Source: Xanthoparmelia taractica | Taxonomy: Eukaryota; Ascomycota; Lecanoromycetes; Lecanorales; Parmeliaceae | NCBI GenBank assembly: GCA_033085395.1 | Contig: JANQBS010000399.1 | Location: forward strand, 1 to 28,018 | Length of the DNA: 28,018 nt | Direction of reading: 5' to 3' | Shown here: positions 9,600 to 22,046 of the stretch, one piece after another | How positions within the stretch are numbered: the stretch's first letter is position 1 | Layout: each line of letters opens with the position of its first letter | Position numbers and translations under genes: made by a program | Notes under the pieces: generated by a model | What the model was told of the DNA's origin: nothing | The model's input: the letters and a program-made list of their open reading frames with translations, nothing else | Database searches by the model: none

Positions 9600-12500
9600 C
9601 TATGCATCGGTGTCCCCACCTTGGGACTCTTCTTCCTCCTCGCCCTCAGAGACGTCCTCTCCAAGTATTCGGAGATGTTTCTGTTGGTTTTAGCAAGATG
9701 GTCATTCGATCATGAACGGACTTTCCTTACCTTGTCTCTCGACCTCTTCTCCTCAAGATCCGCAAGCACCATAAGCATGTCATCAAACTCTGTTTGCGCT
9801 GATCTTCTCGCCTCTTCTTTGCTATCAACCTCACTTTGCAGGCGCGTCGCTCTTGCTTCAGCATCGACAGCCTTGTCTTCAGCACGTTGCAGGCGGGACT
9901 CTAATCCAAATATTTTCGTGGTGTAGTCCTCGTGGGCGATATGGAGATCCTGCGCATGCTCCTTGCTAGACTTTTCCAGCTCGTCTGTTAGCCTTCGAAC
10001 CGTAGCTTTCAAGTCGTCTATCTCGGCATCGGTCCTTGTTCGGACCCTTGTAGCGTCTGCATCAGCTGCCTCTTTCGCTCTCTGCATTTCTTTCTGTAGC
10101 GATTGCATGGACGCTTCGTGTGCCCTCTGTGTCGCTACCTGAGCCTGCTGGTGCTTTTGTGCAGTTGCTTGCATGTCTTCTTCGTGATTACGCTGAAGTG
10201 CTTCGTTAATATTCTTGATCCTGCTCAATTCCACAGTAGCAGAGTCTTTGGCTTTCCGGTGATCGGCCTGCTCTTGCCCGAGCTTTCGCTCAAGTGTCAG
10301 CTTGTCCGACTCAAGCTTCTGTATCATTTTCTCTGCAGCGTCAACTTGTGATTTCAGTGAATCGACCAGCTCACGGGAAACACCTTTCTGTATTCCGTTC
10401 GCAACGACAGCCACTTCAATACCTGGAGGTCGATCGATTGCCCTCAGGACACGACTGAAATTGTCCTTTAGAAAGTCCATGAACGTACGGTCAAAGTAGA
10501 CTTCAGGCAGCCCACCGGGCAGACTTGAAGCAAAACCCTGGTGCAGCACCTCGAAGTCACGGACCATTGTGTGTTCTCGTAGCTTAGTAATCCTATCAAC
10601 ATAAATTTCACGGCCTAAGCCGGTACTGAGGATTTGATGAAGAGTGGCTCGCGGTATCGGAGAGTCCTTTGTTGAGAACTCGTAGATAATGCCCAGCAGG
10701 AAAGCACACAGTCCAGATACAAGCGTTCGAGACTGACTGTTCCGTGTGATGAGCTGTACTATGCTTTGTACATTGCTGCCTTCGCCCAGGAAGTCATTGA
10801 CTGCGTCATGATCCTCGTATAGCCACCCGCACAGAATCATGAGATAGCCAATAGACACTCGCGGGTCTTCGTCCTTCTGTTCGCCTGCAATGAGGTTCGA
10901 TGACAATCTTTGTATACAAGTGATGACTTCCTCCCCGTTTCCGGCGTCGCCCTCGGCAACACTCATCGCAATATTCTTTGCATCAAAGTCCTCATACAGG
11001 AGATGGAATAGCAAGACTGCAGATACCCAAGATCTGTATGGATCAGCTCCGCGAGAGGACTCGGAATCGTCCAAGAGTATTGTAATTATGTTGTCTGCTT
11101 CGACCTGGTCGGATGTATGACCTTCGATAGCTCTACGCAAAAAGTGCAAGCGTATCGCTGCATGGCCACATAGATAGGCTTTGAGACACTCGCAAGCGGA
11201 AAGTCGGACGTCGAATGCATGAGTCGGCGATGGCGCAAGAGCTAGATCAAGGAGACCAGATATAACGTTTACTCTCGACCGAGGAGCGTGACCGTTGGCG
11301 TCACCGTTCACTTGCGCAACCTCCTCCTGCCTTGGTGAGAGGACATCATGCTGTGCGAACCCTTCCTGTAAGCTATTATTCGACCTTATGAGATCGGCAG
11401 CTGTGACAAGAGCCTTGTTGCGCGGATCAGTTAGCGATGCATGCGTAAGTGGGCACGAAACTGTCTGACCTCTGCTCTGATAGGGACGTCGAAGGATTCA
11501 CGAAAAGCTATATCCAGCACTTGAGTCAATACTCCACTTTGCCAGAATGATATTTGGTTTGCCTGCGTTCCTTGACTACCTCTGACAAGAAAGAGTCGTA
11601 GCACAGCGAGAAGGCCCCATACATTTTTGTCCCGCTGAGGTCTGGCCCACTCTGCTACTCCATCTGGGAGATCTTGTTCGCGAACAGCCTCACTCAGGAG
11701 ATTGGAAAGCTTCTTTACTGAACCCGTTTCGCGAAAGTAGGATTGATTAGAGACGTTTAGGCGAAGGAGATTTGCCAGTAGAGACAAGCAGTCCTGCACC
11801 GTAATGCCTCCATGTGTCAGTGCACCTTCCGAATCAATGATACCAAATATGCGGTCGAAGGCGTTCTCAAAAGCTACGAGCTTCTGTAAATCTGGCGAGG
11901 ATGGCGTGAGTGCAGTGAGCAGGAGTAAACCCTCTATCGTGCACCGTTAGCTGCATTCATGAGAACGTCTACATATTGGTTACCGTACCACTCCGAACAG
12001 CTTCCCTCTTGTCTTCGAGGACAGCAACCAATCTAGACACACCAAGCGGAGCTGTATATACACATTCCTGGGTCCGCTCGGGGCGTGCAGATGATATGGC
12101 GGATATCAATTGTAAGGAGTACAGCCGTGAGTAAAAGTCGTACGCGTCCAGGAGGTCCAACAGAGCTGTGATGTTTTCTTGCCGCTACTCCCTCAACTCA
12201 GCAGCTATCAGGATCATGTAGCACATGCCACTCACTTGGGTGAACTCATCCGCAAGCCAAAGGGCTATGTCATCGGAGGCTTCCGGCTTTTCCATGTTAG
12301 TGAGAGACACTCTTTGCTTGGGTTATTACCCACACTCGACTCGTCAGGGCTGAAGAGCATCAACAATGTCTCCAGTATCACCTTCGTAGTGTCCACGTCC
12401 TCGACATCGTTGTTCAGGCAGCTAATGAGGCTTCTGAGAGCCCCTGATGCCACAGAAGCCGGGTAGACTTTGGCGAAACTTCTTAACCCTAGTATTGCTG

Positions 12501-12609
12501 CTCTTCGATCCTCCAGAAGAGTGGCACTCTGCAAACGCCCACTAAGGGTAGAGATCGTCGTAGTTGCATTCTGCTTCGCCGGTGCCTGCGATTCGAGTAT
12601 TCGAAACAT
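9600..12609 (-). CDS. USO1: USO1/p115-type vesicle tethering protein
   Basis: Six exons on the minus strand: 12609-12334, 12286-12236, 12184-11989, 11933-11470, 11413-9731 and 9680-9600. The introns are 47, 51, 55, 56 and 50 nt, mostly with clear branch sites. The predicted protein is 916 aa. The N-terminus MFRILESQAPAKQNATTTIS begins an armadillo-like globular head of about 600 residues, with LADEFTQRQENITALLDLLD, FYSRLYSLQLISAI and VAEWARPQRDKN as family landmarks. A coiled coil follows (about 630-880, heptads rich in Glu, Gln, Ala and Lys). The tail is acidic (LGEDVSEGEEEEESQ), as in Uso1/p115. In known members the homodimer tethers COPII vesicles to the cis-Golgi before SNARE pairing, with Ypt1/Rab1. 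The coiled coil is far shorter than in budding yeast (1790 aa total) and closer to animal p115. Exon 5 reads straight through from GCTCTTGTCACAGCTGCC at 11413. Confidence 0.94.
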
Positions 12610-13273
12610 TGTGCTACGGTGGCTGCATACTCCTTGATGAGCGTGACAAAGGACGCCTACACATCGTTGATCATTGGCTCGCCATCAAATGGTCCAACTC
12701 TTTAAGCATCAACTAATCATACGATGGTCGTTGGGAGGTAGAATTTTGATTTACGGCTCTGGTGGCTCTAATGTTCCCTTTTCAATTGCGGAATATAGTT
12801 TCTCCATACCCGTAGCTACATCTCACAGACAAACCTCGAACGTCCTTGATTGGGAACGTCGAACCATCAGCTTCGGCCCTTCCTGTTTCACCCTTCAACC
12901 GTCCAAAAGGCGCACCACCGTAATTAAAGCCACAAAGGCGACTACGGCCAGGCGCTCTATCACCTCGATAGACTGAATCTCATCTCAGTTTGTCTCAAGG
13001 TCCTGCAGGGGTTAGCTGTGGTACCTCTGGCTTCTTGAAGCGCTTATAAGTTGGTCAAAGCAAGCCTGGCAGTATACAACCTAGGATCCTTATTGAATTG
13101 CATTCCATAGTATTTTTGGTCGCTCGCTTCAAAGCTCTCATCGGTTGATGAAAGAAAGCACGAAGGAAACCCTACATCTGCCGCCTCTTGGCTATTAACG
13201 TGCGCGTGTCATAATCATATAACCTCTCCAGACGACCCTCAAAGATTCTGAATCTCCCCGTACAGAAGCAGAT
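12610..13273. promoter_or_regulatory. Divergent promoter region between USO1 and RAT1
   Basis: This 664-bp region lies between the head-to-head starts of USO1 (12609, minus) and RAT1 (13274, plus). I see no supported open frame or RNA gene. It must hold the promoters and 5' leaders of both genes. I did not find a convincing TATA box or a named factor site. Confidence 0.55.
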
Positions 13274-16200
13274 ATGGGTGTTCCAGCGCTTTTTCGCTGG
13301 CTCTCGCAGAAGTACCCCAAGATCATCTCGCAGGTTATCGAAGAAAAGCCTGGAGAAGTCGATGGACAGGAGATACCAGTCAGCACCGTTGGTCCTAACC
13401 CCAACGGGGAGGAGTTTGACAATCTGTACGTTGGAGTCCTGCGAGTTTGAAGTTGAAATAGCTAAGAAGGGAGAAGATATCTTGACATGAATGGCATAGT
13501 CCATCCTTGCTCTCACCCAGAAGATCGCCCACCGCCATCTACAGAAGAAGAGATGATGCTGGCAATATTTAAATATACAGATCGCGTGGTGAACATGGTT
13601 CGGCCAAGAAAATTGCTATTGATTGCTGTTGGTACGTTCAATACTATCATGCCCAAGGCACCTTGGGACTGTCTATCCCTCAGACTGGCTACCCTATCCG
13701 CTGAGGTCTAAAAGTCATCAAGGGGGGTGCACTCTTTTTACACTGAATCTGGTTTAGCTACAAAATATGCTAACATCTCTTTGCAGACGGCGTTGCTCCC
13801 CGTGCCAAGATGAATCAGCAACGCTCCCGACGCTTCAGATCGGCCCAGGAAGCAGCACAGAAGGATGAAGACAAGGAGGAGTTCCTCAAAATGCTCAAGT
13901 CACAGAACAATGGAGTGGTGCATGAAGATGCTACGGCCATGGCACAAAAAAAGACCTGGGATAGCAATGCCATTACCCCAGGAACGCCATTCATGGACAT
14001 CCTTGCCGCGAGTCTTCGCTACTGGTGTGCTTACAAGGTCAACACTGATCCAGCTTGGGAAAAGGTCAAGGTTATCATATCGGACGCAACGGTGCCGGGT
14101 GAAGGAGAGCATAAGATCATGGAGTTCATCCGCTCACAGCGATCTTCGCCTGAGCATGATCCTAATACTCGCCATGTAATATATGGACTTGATGCTGATC
14201 TAATCATGCTTGGTCTTGCCACCCATGAGCCTCATTTTCGCGTACTTCGCGAGGACGTCTTCTTCCAAGAATCAAAAGCGCGTACTTGCCATATTTGCGG
14301 CCAGAAGGGCCACATAGCGGAGGCCTGCAAAGGCGAAGCTAAGCAAAAGGATGGAGATTTTGGCGAGAAGGATAAAGCGCTCACTGACAAACCCTTCATT
14401 TGGCTCCATGTTTCCGTTCTTCGTGAGTATCTCGAAGCCGAATTGTACGTGCCGCAAGCACCTTTTCGCTTTGATTTAGAGAGAGCCTTAGATGATTGGG
14501 TGTTTATGTGCTTTTTTGTTGGGAATGATTTTCTTCCACATCTGCCCAGCCTTGATATCAGGGAGAACGGTATTGACACTCTCATTGCTATATGGCGAGA
14601 CAACGTCCCATTGATGGGAGGTTATGTCACAAAAGACGGGCATGTCGATTTGGAACGCGCTCAGTTCATCTTGGATGGACTTGCTAAGCAGGAAGATGCA
14701 ATCTTTCGACGTCGGAGACAGACAGAAGAGCGACGAGATGCCAATGCTAAGCGGCGAAAGATAGAGGAGCAAAACCGAAGCAACAGCCAGAATGACACCG
14801 TGCAACGTGGCCGTCGGGGGTCTCCAGACTACAGTAGCCCGTCGAATGGTACCATAGGCCGAGCGAAACCTCCATCGATCGCTCCTGCAGATATGCCGCT
14901 GTTCATTCCAGGTAAAGGTATCCTCACCAAGGAAGAAAGAGCTGTTACTCACAATATGGTTGTAAATCGTGGCGCGGTCCACAAAGCCAATGCGGCCAAC
15001 AAAAGTGCTGCAGCTGCATTGAAAAGTCAATTGCTAGGAGCTCGGACCGACTCGTCTTCGTCAGACCAGACCGAGCCGTTAGCCGGGGACCGTACAGACG
15101 GTAGCGGGCAGAATGATACATCCCAAAGCGCTGACCTTATCAACACGCCCGTATCGGCTTCGAAAAAGAGAAAGGCGGAACTTATTGAGGACGCAGACGC
15201 AGGGACTCCAGGCCGTGATAGCCCTGACGTCTCGAACAAGCCACAGGCAGACTCTGATGAGCCGCCACCCGACACTGTTCGTTTGTGGGAGGAAGGCTAT
15301 GCGGACCGGTACTACGAACAGAAGTTCAAAGTGGATCCCCAGGACATCGCCTTTCGCAACAAGGTTGCAAGAGCCTACGTGGAAGGTCTTGCATGGGTCT
15401 TGCTGTATTACTTCCAGGGGTGCCCATCGTGGACCTGGTACTATCCGTATCATTACGCTCCCTTCGCAGCTGACTTCGTCGAGCTCGATAAGATGAATAT
15501 AAAGTTCGAGAAAGGTACACCGTTCAAGCCGTTCGAGCAGCTCATGGGCGTCTTGCCTGCAGCATCGAATCACGCGATACCAGAGGCGTTCAGATCATTA
15601 ATGAGTGACGAGGACAGCGAAATCATAGATTTCTATCCATCGGACTTCCCCATTGATTTGAATGGAAAGAAATTTGCCTGGCAAGGCGTTGCATTGCTGC
15701 CTTTTATTGACGAAAAGAGATTGCTCGACGCTATGGCGACAAGGTATCCGCTTCTGTCTGCAGATGATGTCGCAAGGAACGCGATGGGCAAAGACGTTCT
15801 CATCATGTCCAACCGACATCCCTTGTATGAAGAGATAGCGACGAACTTCTATTCGAAGCGTCAGGGCTCGCCGAAGTACAAGCTCAATCCCCGCATAAGC
15901 GAAGGGCTGGCCGGTAAAGTTGGAAAGAACGAGGACTACATACCACAAAGTTCTCTGGTTTTTCCACTCGAGGAAGGAGTGATGCCCAATCTAGATGAGG
16001 ATAATAGCATCAGGTACGTTCATTTTCATCTGTCAAGTGATCTAAATTAACACGTGAAGTAGTGTCCATTACGAGATGCCTCATTCTGTACATATCCATA
16101 AGTCAATGTTACTTCGAGGTGTCAAGTTTGCACCGCCCACGCTTGATCGCGCCGACATCGAGGCTACAAAAGGACGCGCCAACTCTTCTGGCCGCTCTCA

Positions 16201-16543
16201 TGGAGGTGCACCATTGGGAGGTGGTCGCGGTAATGGCCGTGGGCGAGGTGGTCAGATCAACTATTCAAATGATAGACCCAACCCATTTGCCCAGCATCTG
16301 AATCCCGGCTTTGCACCTCCACCTAATGGATTTGGTCGAGGCCCACCACCGCCGCCTGGCCAATATGGCTTTCCCCCCCAACCTACACGAGGATACTTCC
16401 ACGGACCACCTCCACCAGCTCAAGGTCGATACAATGGACCTCCGCCACCGCCACAGCTGGGTTACTATAATGGACCTCCCCCAGCACCACCAAATGGGTA
16501 CGGCCATGGAGGTCAGTATTCGAATAACCAGTACGGTAGATAG
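13274..16543 (+). CDS. RAT1: Nuclear 5'-3' exoribonuclease 2 (RAT1/XRN2)
   Basis: Four exons: 13274-13425, 13477-13631, 13787-16013 and 16063-16543, with introns of 51, 155 and 49 nt. The product is 1004 aa. The start MGVPALFRWLSQKYPKI is the canonical Xrn N-terminus. Catalytic landmarks follow: YLDMNGIVHPC (52-62), DGVAPRAKMNQQRSRRF (103-119), SDATVPGEGEHK (201-212), YGLDADLIML (235-244) and, further on, FFVGNDFLPHLPSL. These carry the conserved acidic residues that bind the metal ions. A CCHC zinc knuckle, C270-X2-C273-X4-H278-X4-C283, is typical of Rat1 and absent from cytoplasmic Xrn1. A Lys/Ser-rich linker with a likely nuclear signal (SKKRKAE) precedes the second conserved block (WVLLYYFQGCPSWTWYYPYH). 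The C-terminus is RGG-like, then Gly/Pro/Tyr repeats such as YNGPPPPPQLGYYNGPPPAP. Rat1 degrades 5'-monophosphate RNA in rRNA and snoRNA processing and drives torpedo termination of Pol II, with Rai1 as partner. Confidence 0.96.
13652..13667. repeat. Perfect inverted repeat inside RAT1 intron 2
   Basis: CCCAAGG-CA-CCTTGGG gives a 7-bp perfect stem with a two-base centre. It lies 20 nt into the 155-nt second intron of RAT1, which is two to three times longer than nearly all the other introns in the window. As RNA it would pair only if the loop relaxes to four bases. As DNA it is a dyad that could bind a dimeric factor. Confidence 0.5.
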
Positions 16544-17017
16544 GGAGCATGGATTGATGTGTCATGACCAGCGGGGTAGCATTTAAGCTCTGCTCATAAA
16601 TGTAGATATTGTATCATAGATAGTAACTGCTCACGCAGATGCTGAGGAATTCCCTCTTCCATGATCAACAGAAGCGTCGAGTCCATGATAATTCAAAGTA
16701 AAGGATTAGAAATATATTAGGTTATGGGCAGTAGATTGAAAAAGACGCTAGATTGTGTTATGCGCTAGGCTTCCTGCAGGATCACGTACTTGGCTCTTTA
16801 GCACCAAAGTTCCTTATCTTCTTTCTCGTCGCACTCTGGGTTCATCAAAGATCATTACAATCGGGTCGTTAGACTAATGTTCATTACGGAGAAGCTCATC
16901 CTTCTCTATCTGTATCTCAAATAGAGTACTCAAATCCACCCTCCAGCCATCTCGTCTATTCTATCATGAAGAGACAAAGCTTCGATAATTCAGAAGCGTC
17001 TATCTCTTATCGTTTCC
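16544..17017. other. Intergenic region between RAT1 and RAV1
   Basis: The stretch contains the RAT1 3' UTR/terminator and the RAV1 promoter and leader, both genes being rightward. No open frame with coding character is seen apart from a short frame opening at the ATG at 16966, which overlaps the RAV1 start out of frame. Confidence 0.5.
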
Positions 17018-20000
17018 ATGCGAACAGCACTACCTGGCAAGCCCCAGGCCAAACTTCAAGCTGTCTCTACCGCGCTCTGGGAAGGCCAGCGCCTTGTGGT
17101 ACGGAATTACAGTCCAGGTCTACGAATGTATTTACAAAGCTAATAATCCAACCTCTTCAAGGTCTATATCTCGGGAAATGCCGTAGTAATCCTCAGTGGC
17201 CCTCACAGCCTCATCCAGACCATATATGATGACGAGCCTCTGGCCCTGGAGGCCGTGGCTATCGATCAAGCTACCGGGAAAATAGCCGTATGTACCACGG
17301 AGGAAGTTCATGTCTACAAGCCATATGGAAAGAAGGAGGGTGCTTTGAAGGTAGAGATTGAGAGTCGTGATTCGATCCCTGCGTGTGAGATCCTGACAGG
17401 TATTACAGTGGTCTTTTCAGTCCTCTTTACAGGTTCCAAACTACGACGATGGCACATTGACGCTATCATGGGGGTCGCACGGAGAGCTTTTGACCGGCTC
17501 CTCTTCTCTTAGGCTTTACCAAACCTATGAAGATGATGCTTTGATTTGGGATCGCAGTCTACCCAAGCCTGTCAAGATCGCAAGCTTCTCCTACGACGCT
17601 AGCCTTATTGCCTCAACCGGCCATCATGATCGGCTTATCAAAATGTGGCGAAGGCAGTCTTTCGGCTCAGATGGCACACGCTTTGACTTCACCTACCTTC
17701 CTCACCCCATGACAGTTACAGCTATCCACTGGCGCAGGCCTCATGATCGTCAACAGACCCTGGATCACGTACTCTTCTCAATATGTGCCGATAGCAAGAT
17801 CAGGATATGGGCGGCTACAGACCCACATGGGCTACAGGTATTGCAGCTTTGGGCGGAAATAGACATGCAAGAGGCAATACAACCTCGGCAAATCGAGACT
17901 CCACACCAGTCCAGCAAACGCTATGCATTTATCATTGACAGCAAAGACTTCACGTACGCGACAGAACAAGAGGTGCAAGCGGCCTCTAGCGACGGTCAAC
18001 AGGAGCATCATGCATTGGAACACTTGCTCGAGGTTGCTAAAACGAGTCCGGAAGTCTGCGTTGTGGTGGACCGACGCGGTAATATGTCTGCGTGGGGATT
18101 AGAGAACGTGGGATCTAAGGATCGTAAAAGCACCGACAAGTTCAATATAGCCCACGTCGAGAACGTTAAGCTTTCATTCTTACAAGATGTGCGGGCGGAA
18201 CAAGATAACACTCAATTCCTTACTTTTGTTAGCCAGCAGACCGATTCACCGTTTACGCTTCTTGTGCATCACTTTGACGGAAGGATCATATGGTATGAAA
18301 GCAAGCTCGAAGAACTCTTTGATCCATCTCCGCGTCAGCAACGACTACAAGCGAAGGCGTTATGGACAGGCCATGAAGGGCCGGTCAAAAAAATTGTACG
18401 CAGTAATAGCGGCAAGGCTTTAGTATCTCGCACCAACGATAATGAGGGACTAGTGTGGAAGCAAGGAAGTAATAAATCAGGCATGGCTCTGGCTCGGACA
18501 AGCTCTTTTAGCTCCCCAGAGCATATACATCGATCATGCTTGCTGCAGGAGGGAGACTTTGTCATAAATCTGCACCATCACAGTATATCACTTTGGGACG
18601 CAAGGTCTTCCGTCGCTCGACCTGCAGCCTCCTGTGCTTTTGAAGCCGAAGGAAAACCTCTATGTCTGATACCATTACCGCAGTCAGATCTCAAGTCTGT
18701 AATCTACTATGTAGCTATCATCACATCGACCATGGAAGCCATGGTGTGGAAGGTGGAGTTACCATGCAAATCTCGACAACACCTAAAACAAGACTCGGTT
18801 CCTGGCATGCAGTCATTTTGCACCTCCAACTTGGGACTGCAGGATGACCTTTCATTCGTTTTGCCGGTAGATCCAGCTGGCTCGCTCTCATTCCCATCCG
18901 CCTTTCTGGACACCTTCGCCAAGGACTTAGCCATATCATACACTGATAGTGGTGTACTTCGTGCTTGGACCGCTACGCTTGATCTTGTTAAGCACTCTAT
19001 CAACTGGTTAGCCACATCTAGCACTGAGACTGGCATCAACAATCCGTCGCTGGCAAGCGGGAGCTCGATTAGGAAGATTGCGGTTGTCGATAGTGCAAAG
19101 ACCGGATTGACAATATGGGATCCTTGGAGTGGTCAGCTGGAATTTGATGCTAAGTACGAATCTTCCGAGTCAATACAAGACCTTGACTGGTCATCAACGC
19201 CTGACGAGCAATCGATTCTCGCAGTTGGCTTTCCGTACAAAGTCGTGATACTAGCTCAGATGCGTTACGACTATTTGAACGCAGGCCCTGCCTGGGTATC
19301 CATACGCGAAATCCATATCAAAGAGCTCACCTCGCATCCCATTGGAGACAGCACCTGGCTAGGAAGCGGCAATCTCGTTGTTGGAGCTGGAAATCAGCTA
19401 TACGTTTATGACAAAGCTGTGGACACATCAGATGACAAAATTGTGGACCTCTCGATACCAATACACCAGCACCAATTGCTGAGCATTTTCGATTTGGTAA
19501 CTTACCTTAACGGGCCACTCCCAGTCTTTCATCCTCAGTTTCTTGCACAATGTATTCTTGCTGGGAAGTTAGTCCAGGTGCAGCAAATTATTATAAGACT
19601 TTACAAGGCTTTGAAGTTCTTTGTTACAGGCGACGTCTTGGATAGTTTTGTGACTATGAGACCCAGCGACTTCTACAACGAACAAGAGGTAATTCGATGC
19701 AATGCTATATTTGTAATATGCTAACGTACAAAGGACTTTTCCTACGCAGCGAAAAAGGAAATGCGATCGTCATATGCGGATTTTATTGAAGACGACGAGC
19801 CAGAGACTGTCACTGAGGAGCTGGCTGCGTCGCTCAATGAGAACCTTGCAAAGCTGGCTATTCCACAGCTCTCGAGCCACGAGCAGTTCTACCTGGCTGA
19901 CATCATTGAGTGCGTCGCCACAGCCGAGAAACAAAGACGTTCCATGGACGAGAATGCTATGCGCTACCTTCTTTTCTTCCGGCAACATATAATTAGGAAG

Positions 20001-21229
20001 AGCCAAGCCCCTGCCACTCAAGTGAACATTACCTGGAGAGAGATAATCTGGGCTTATCATAGCGGCAGCCAAGATATACTGGTCGATCTAGTCTCTAGAC
20101 AATTTCATGGTAGAATGCTCTGGGAGCACGCGAGGGAAAGTGGCATGTTTATGTGGATGACTGATCTGACCGCACTCGTAAGTCCGAGCTGCGAAGAGAG
20201 AAACCAACTTCCGCTAAGCAAAGATTGCAGCGAGCCCAGTTCGAAGTGATAGCCCGCAATGAATACACAAAGACAGATGAAAAGAACCCGATTGACTGCA
20301 GTCTATACTACTTAGCGCTCAAGAAGAAAAGTGTTCTGGTGGGACTGTGGAGGATGGCGGCCTGGAACCGCGAGCAGTCCGGGACTCAGAAGCTCCTACG
20401 CAATGACTTCTCCGAAGCTCGATGGAAGACAGCGGCGTTGAAGAATGCTTATGCTCTTCTAGGCAAACGCCGGTTCGGTGCGTCGTATTTGAACCGTTTT
20501 CTGACATTGACTGACCCACCCGCAGAATATGCTGCGGCTTTCTTCCTCCTCGCAGGCAACCTACAGGACGCCATCAACGTGTGCGCTAATCAACTCCATG
20601 ACCTGCAGCTTGCTATTGCGGTTGCACGTGTCTACGATGGCGACGAGAGCTTGGTACTTCGTTCGTTGCTAGAGGAGAAGATACTACCACAAGCTGCCTT
20701 GGAAGGTAATCGATGGCTCGCGACATGGGCTTTCTGGATGCTTGGCCGGCGCGACATGGCAGTCCGTGTCCTGATCTCGCCTGTTTACACTTTAATCGAT
20801 TTAGTCGAAACCCCAAATTTGCAGTCCAAGTCCTATCTTTCAAGCGATCCAGCATTGGTCGTCCTTTATAAACAGCTTAGGGGGAAGACTTTACAAGCAC
20901 TCAAAGGTGCATCGAAGATTTCACCACGTGCGGAATGGGACTTTGTCATTCAGAATGCCCGGCTCTATGATCGAATGGGATGTGATTTACTCGCACTGGA
21001 CTTGGTTAGAAATTGGGAATTCCTTCAGCAGCCAAAGGAGGATATTTCAAATGGAACACATCCTCCTGATCCACGCAACATGCTCCGGCGGAGAAGCAGC
21101 CTTGTGGTTGATGACATGCCTAGTCCGAGATTGCCTACAGAGCAGAAAATGAAGCCGGCAGGGAGACCGACGCCTACGGTCTTTGAGGAGCCTAGTACTA
21201 ATAGTCTGCTGGACAGCTTTGGATTTTGA
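17018..21229 (+). CDS. RAV1: RAVE complex subunit 1 (V-ATPase assembly)
   Basis: Five exons: 17018-17098, 17162-17350, 17409-19688, 19734-20177 and 20231-21229, with introns of 63, 58, 45 and 53 nt. The predicted protein is 1330 aa, near the 1357 aa of yeast Rav1. The start MRTALPGKPQAKLQAVSTAL fits the Rav1 N-terminus. Two WD40-type beta-propellers fill roughly the first half, with TLTLSWGSHGELLTGS, STGHHDRLIKMW and FSICADSKIRIWAATDPHG as visible blades. The second half is the alpha-helical Rav1 C-terminal domain, with HARESGMFMWMTDLTALRAQ and NPIDCSLYYLALKKKSVLVG as hallmarks. In yeast, Rav1 with Rav2 and Skp1 reassembles the V1 and Vo sectors of the vacuolar ATPase after glucose returns; animal relatives are DMXL1/2 (rabconnectin-3). 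The acceptor of intron 4 is chosen at 20230 because it joins TDLTAL directly to RAQFEVIARNEY in frame. An upstream ATG at 16966 is out of frame. Confidence 0.94.
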
Positions 21230-22046
21230 ATGTATTATTATCGATGTCGGCGTTTGGAGAGAGGACATCAGGACAATGCACACCGCATAGCGTTGGCGTT
21301 CTTACTTGTACTTCTACTTTGGTGATGGTCTCCATTATGGCTTTGGTTGTTATAAACCACTACTGCAAGTATAATCTGAAGATCATTGCGGCGAGTGAGT
21401 AGTATAGGCCTTGAGATAGGATTTGACATTGTATCAAGGCTGTTTGTCATTGATAATTGTTGCTTTGAATACGCCGTAGAGCCGAGCGGTGGCCGACAGT
21501 TGGCTATCTCACAAGTATTTGTTGCTTGAACAGACATGCTATGGTCGAATAATTGGACTCATCAACACTAGCACTTGCAATCTGGTATGGTAAAGAGCAA
21601 TCAGTTTGGTTGGCATCCGAGACCTCTCCTCTCGACAATCCTTCCTTTGGCATGATGAACACCCTGTCTGGCTACGAAGATGATCGACCCTCAGTGTCTT
21701 TGTTGAGGTCTTAACACAGTTGTCATACAGGATACCTGATTCTGCTGATTCGATCGCACCGGTGACTTTCTCACTAATTTGAGCCCAAGGGTGAGGCATT
21801 GCTTGAACAAGTCAAATACTGAGGACAAATATCATCTCTCGACTGTACAATCTATCCGCTTGAATTACATGTACGATTCCGCGTACTCTCTCTTCTTCTT
21901 CCACTTCACTATCCACCCATCCACCCATCCACCCCCTCATCCATCAAGCCCACACATAAATCCTCGTCCCAATCCCATTACGCCACCTAACCTTCCCCTT
22001 CCACATCTCTAGCCAAACCCATCCTCCTCCTCCTCCTCATAAATCA
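21230..22046. other. Intergenic region after RAV1, with low-complexity end
   Basis: No coding region is supported. The left part is likely the RAV1 3' UTR. The right part is C-rich on the plus strand, with imperfect CCAT/CCAC repeats at 21911-21935 and a (TCC)5 run at 22022-22038. It is probably the 3' flank of the leftward membrane-protein gene ending at 22047. Confidence 0.45.
21911..21935. repeat. Imperfect ATCCACCC-type short tandem repeat
   Basis: About three copies of an 8-base unit ATCCACCC are visible. It is simple-sequence DNA with no assigned role. Confidence 0.6.

Noticed and set aside
14488..15573. Long antisense frames inside RAT1
   Set aside because: They overlap the highly conserved RAT1 exon 3 in antisense and have no family resemblance.
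22021..22046. Second minus-strand frame ending EEEEEDGFG after the membrane helix
   Set aside because: It would need a frame switch with no splice site. The Glu run comes from the (TCC)5 microsatellite and probably lies in the 3' UTR.
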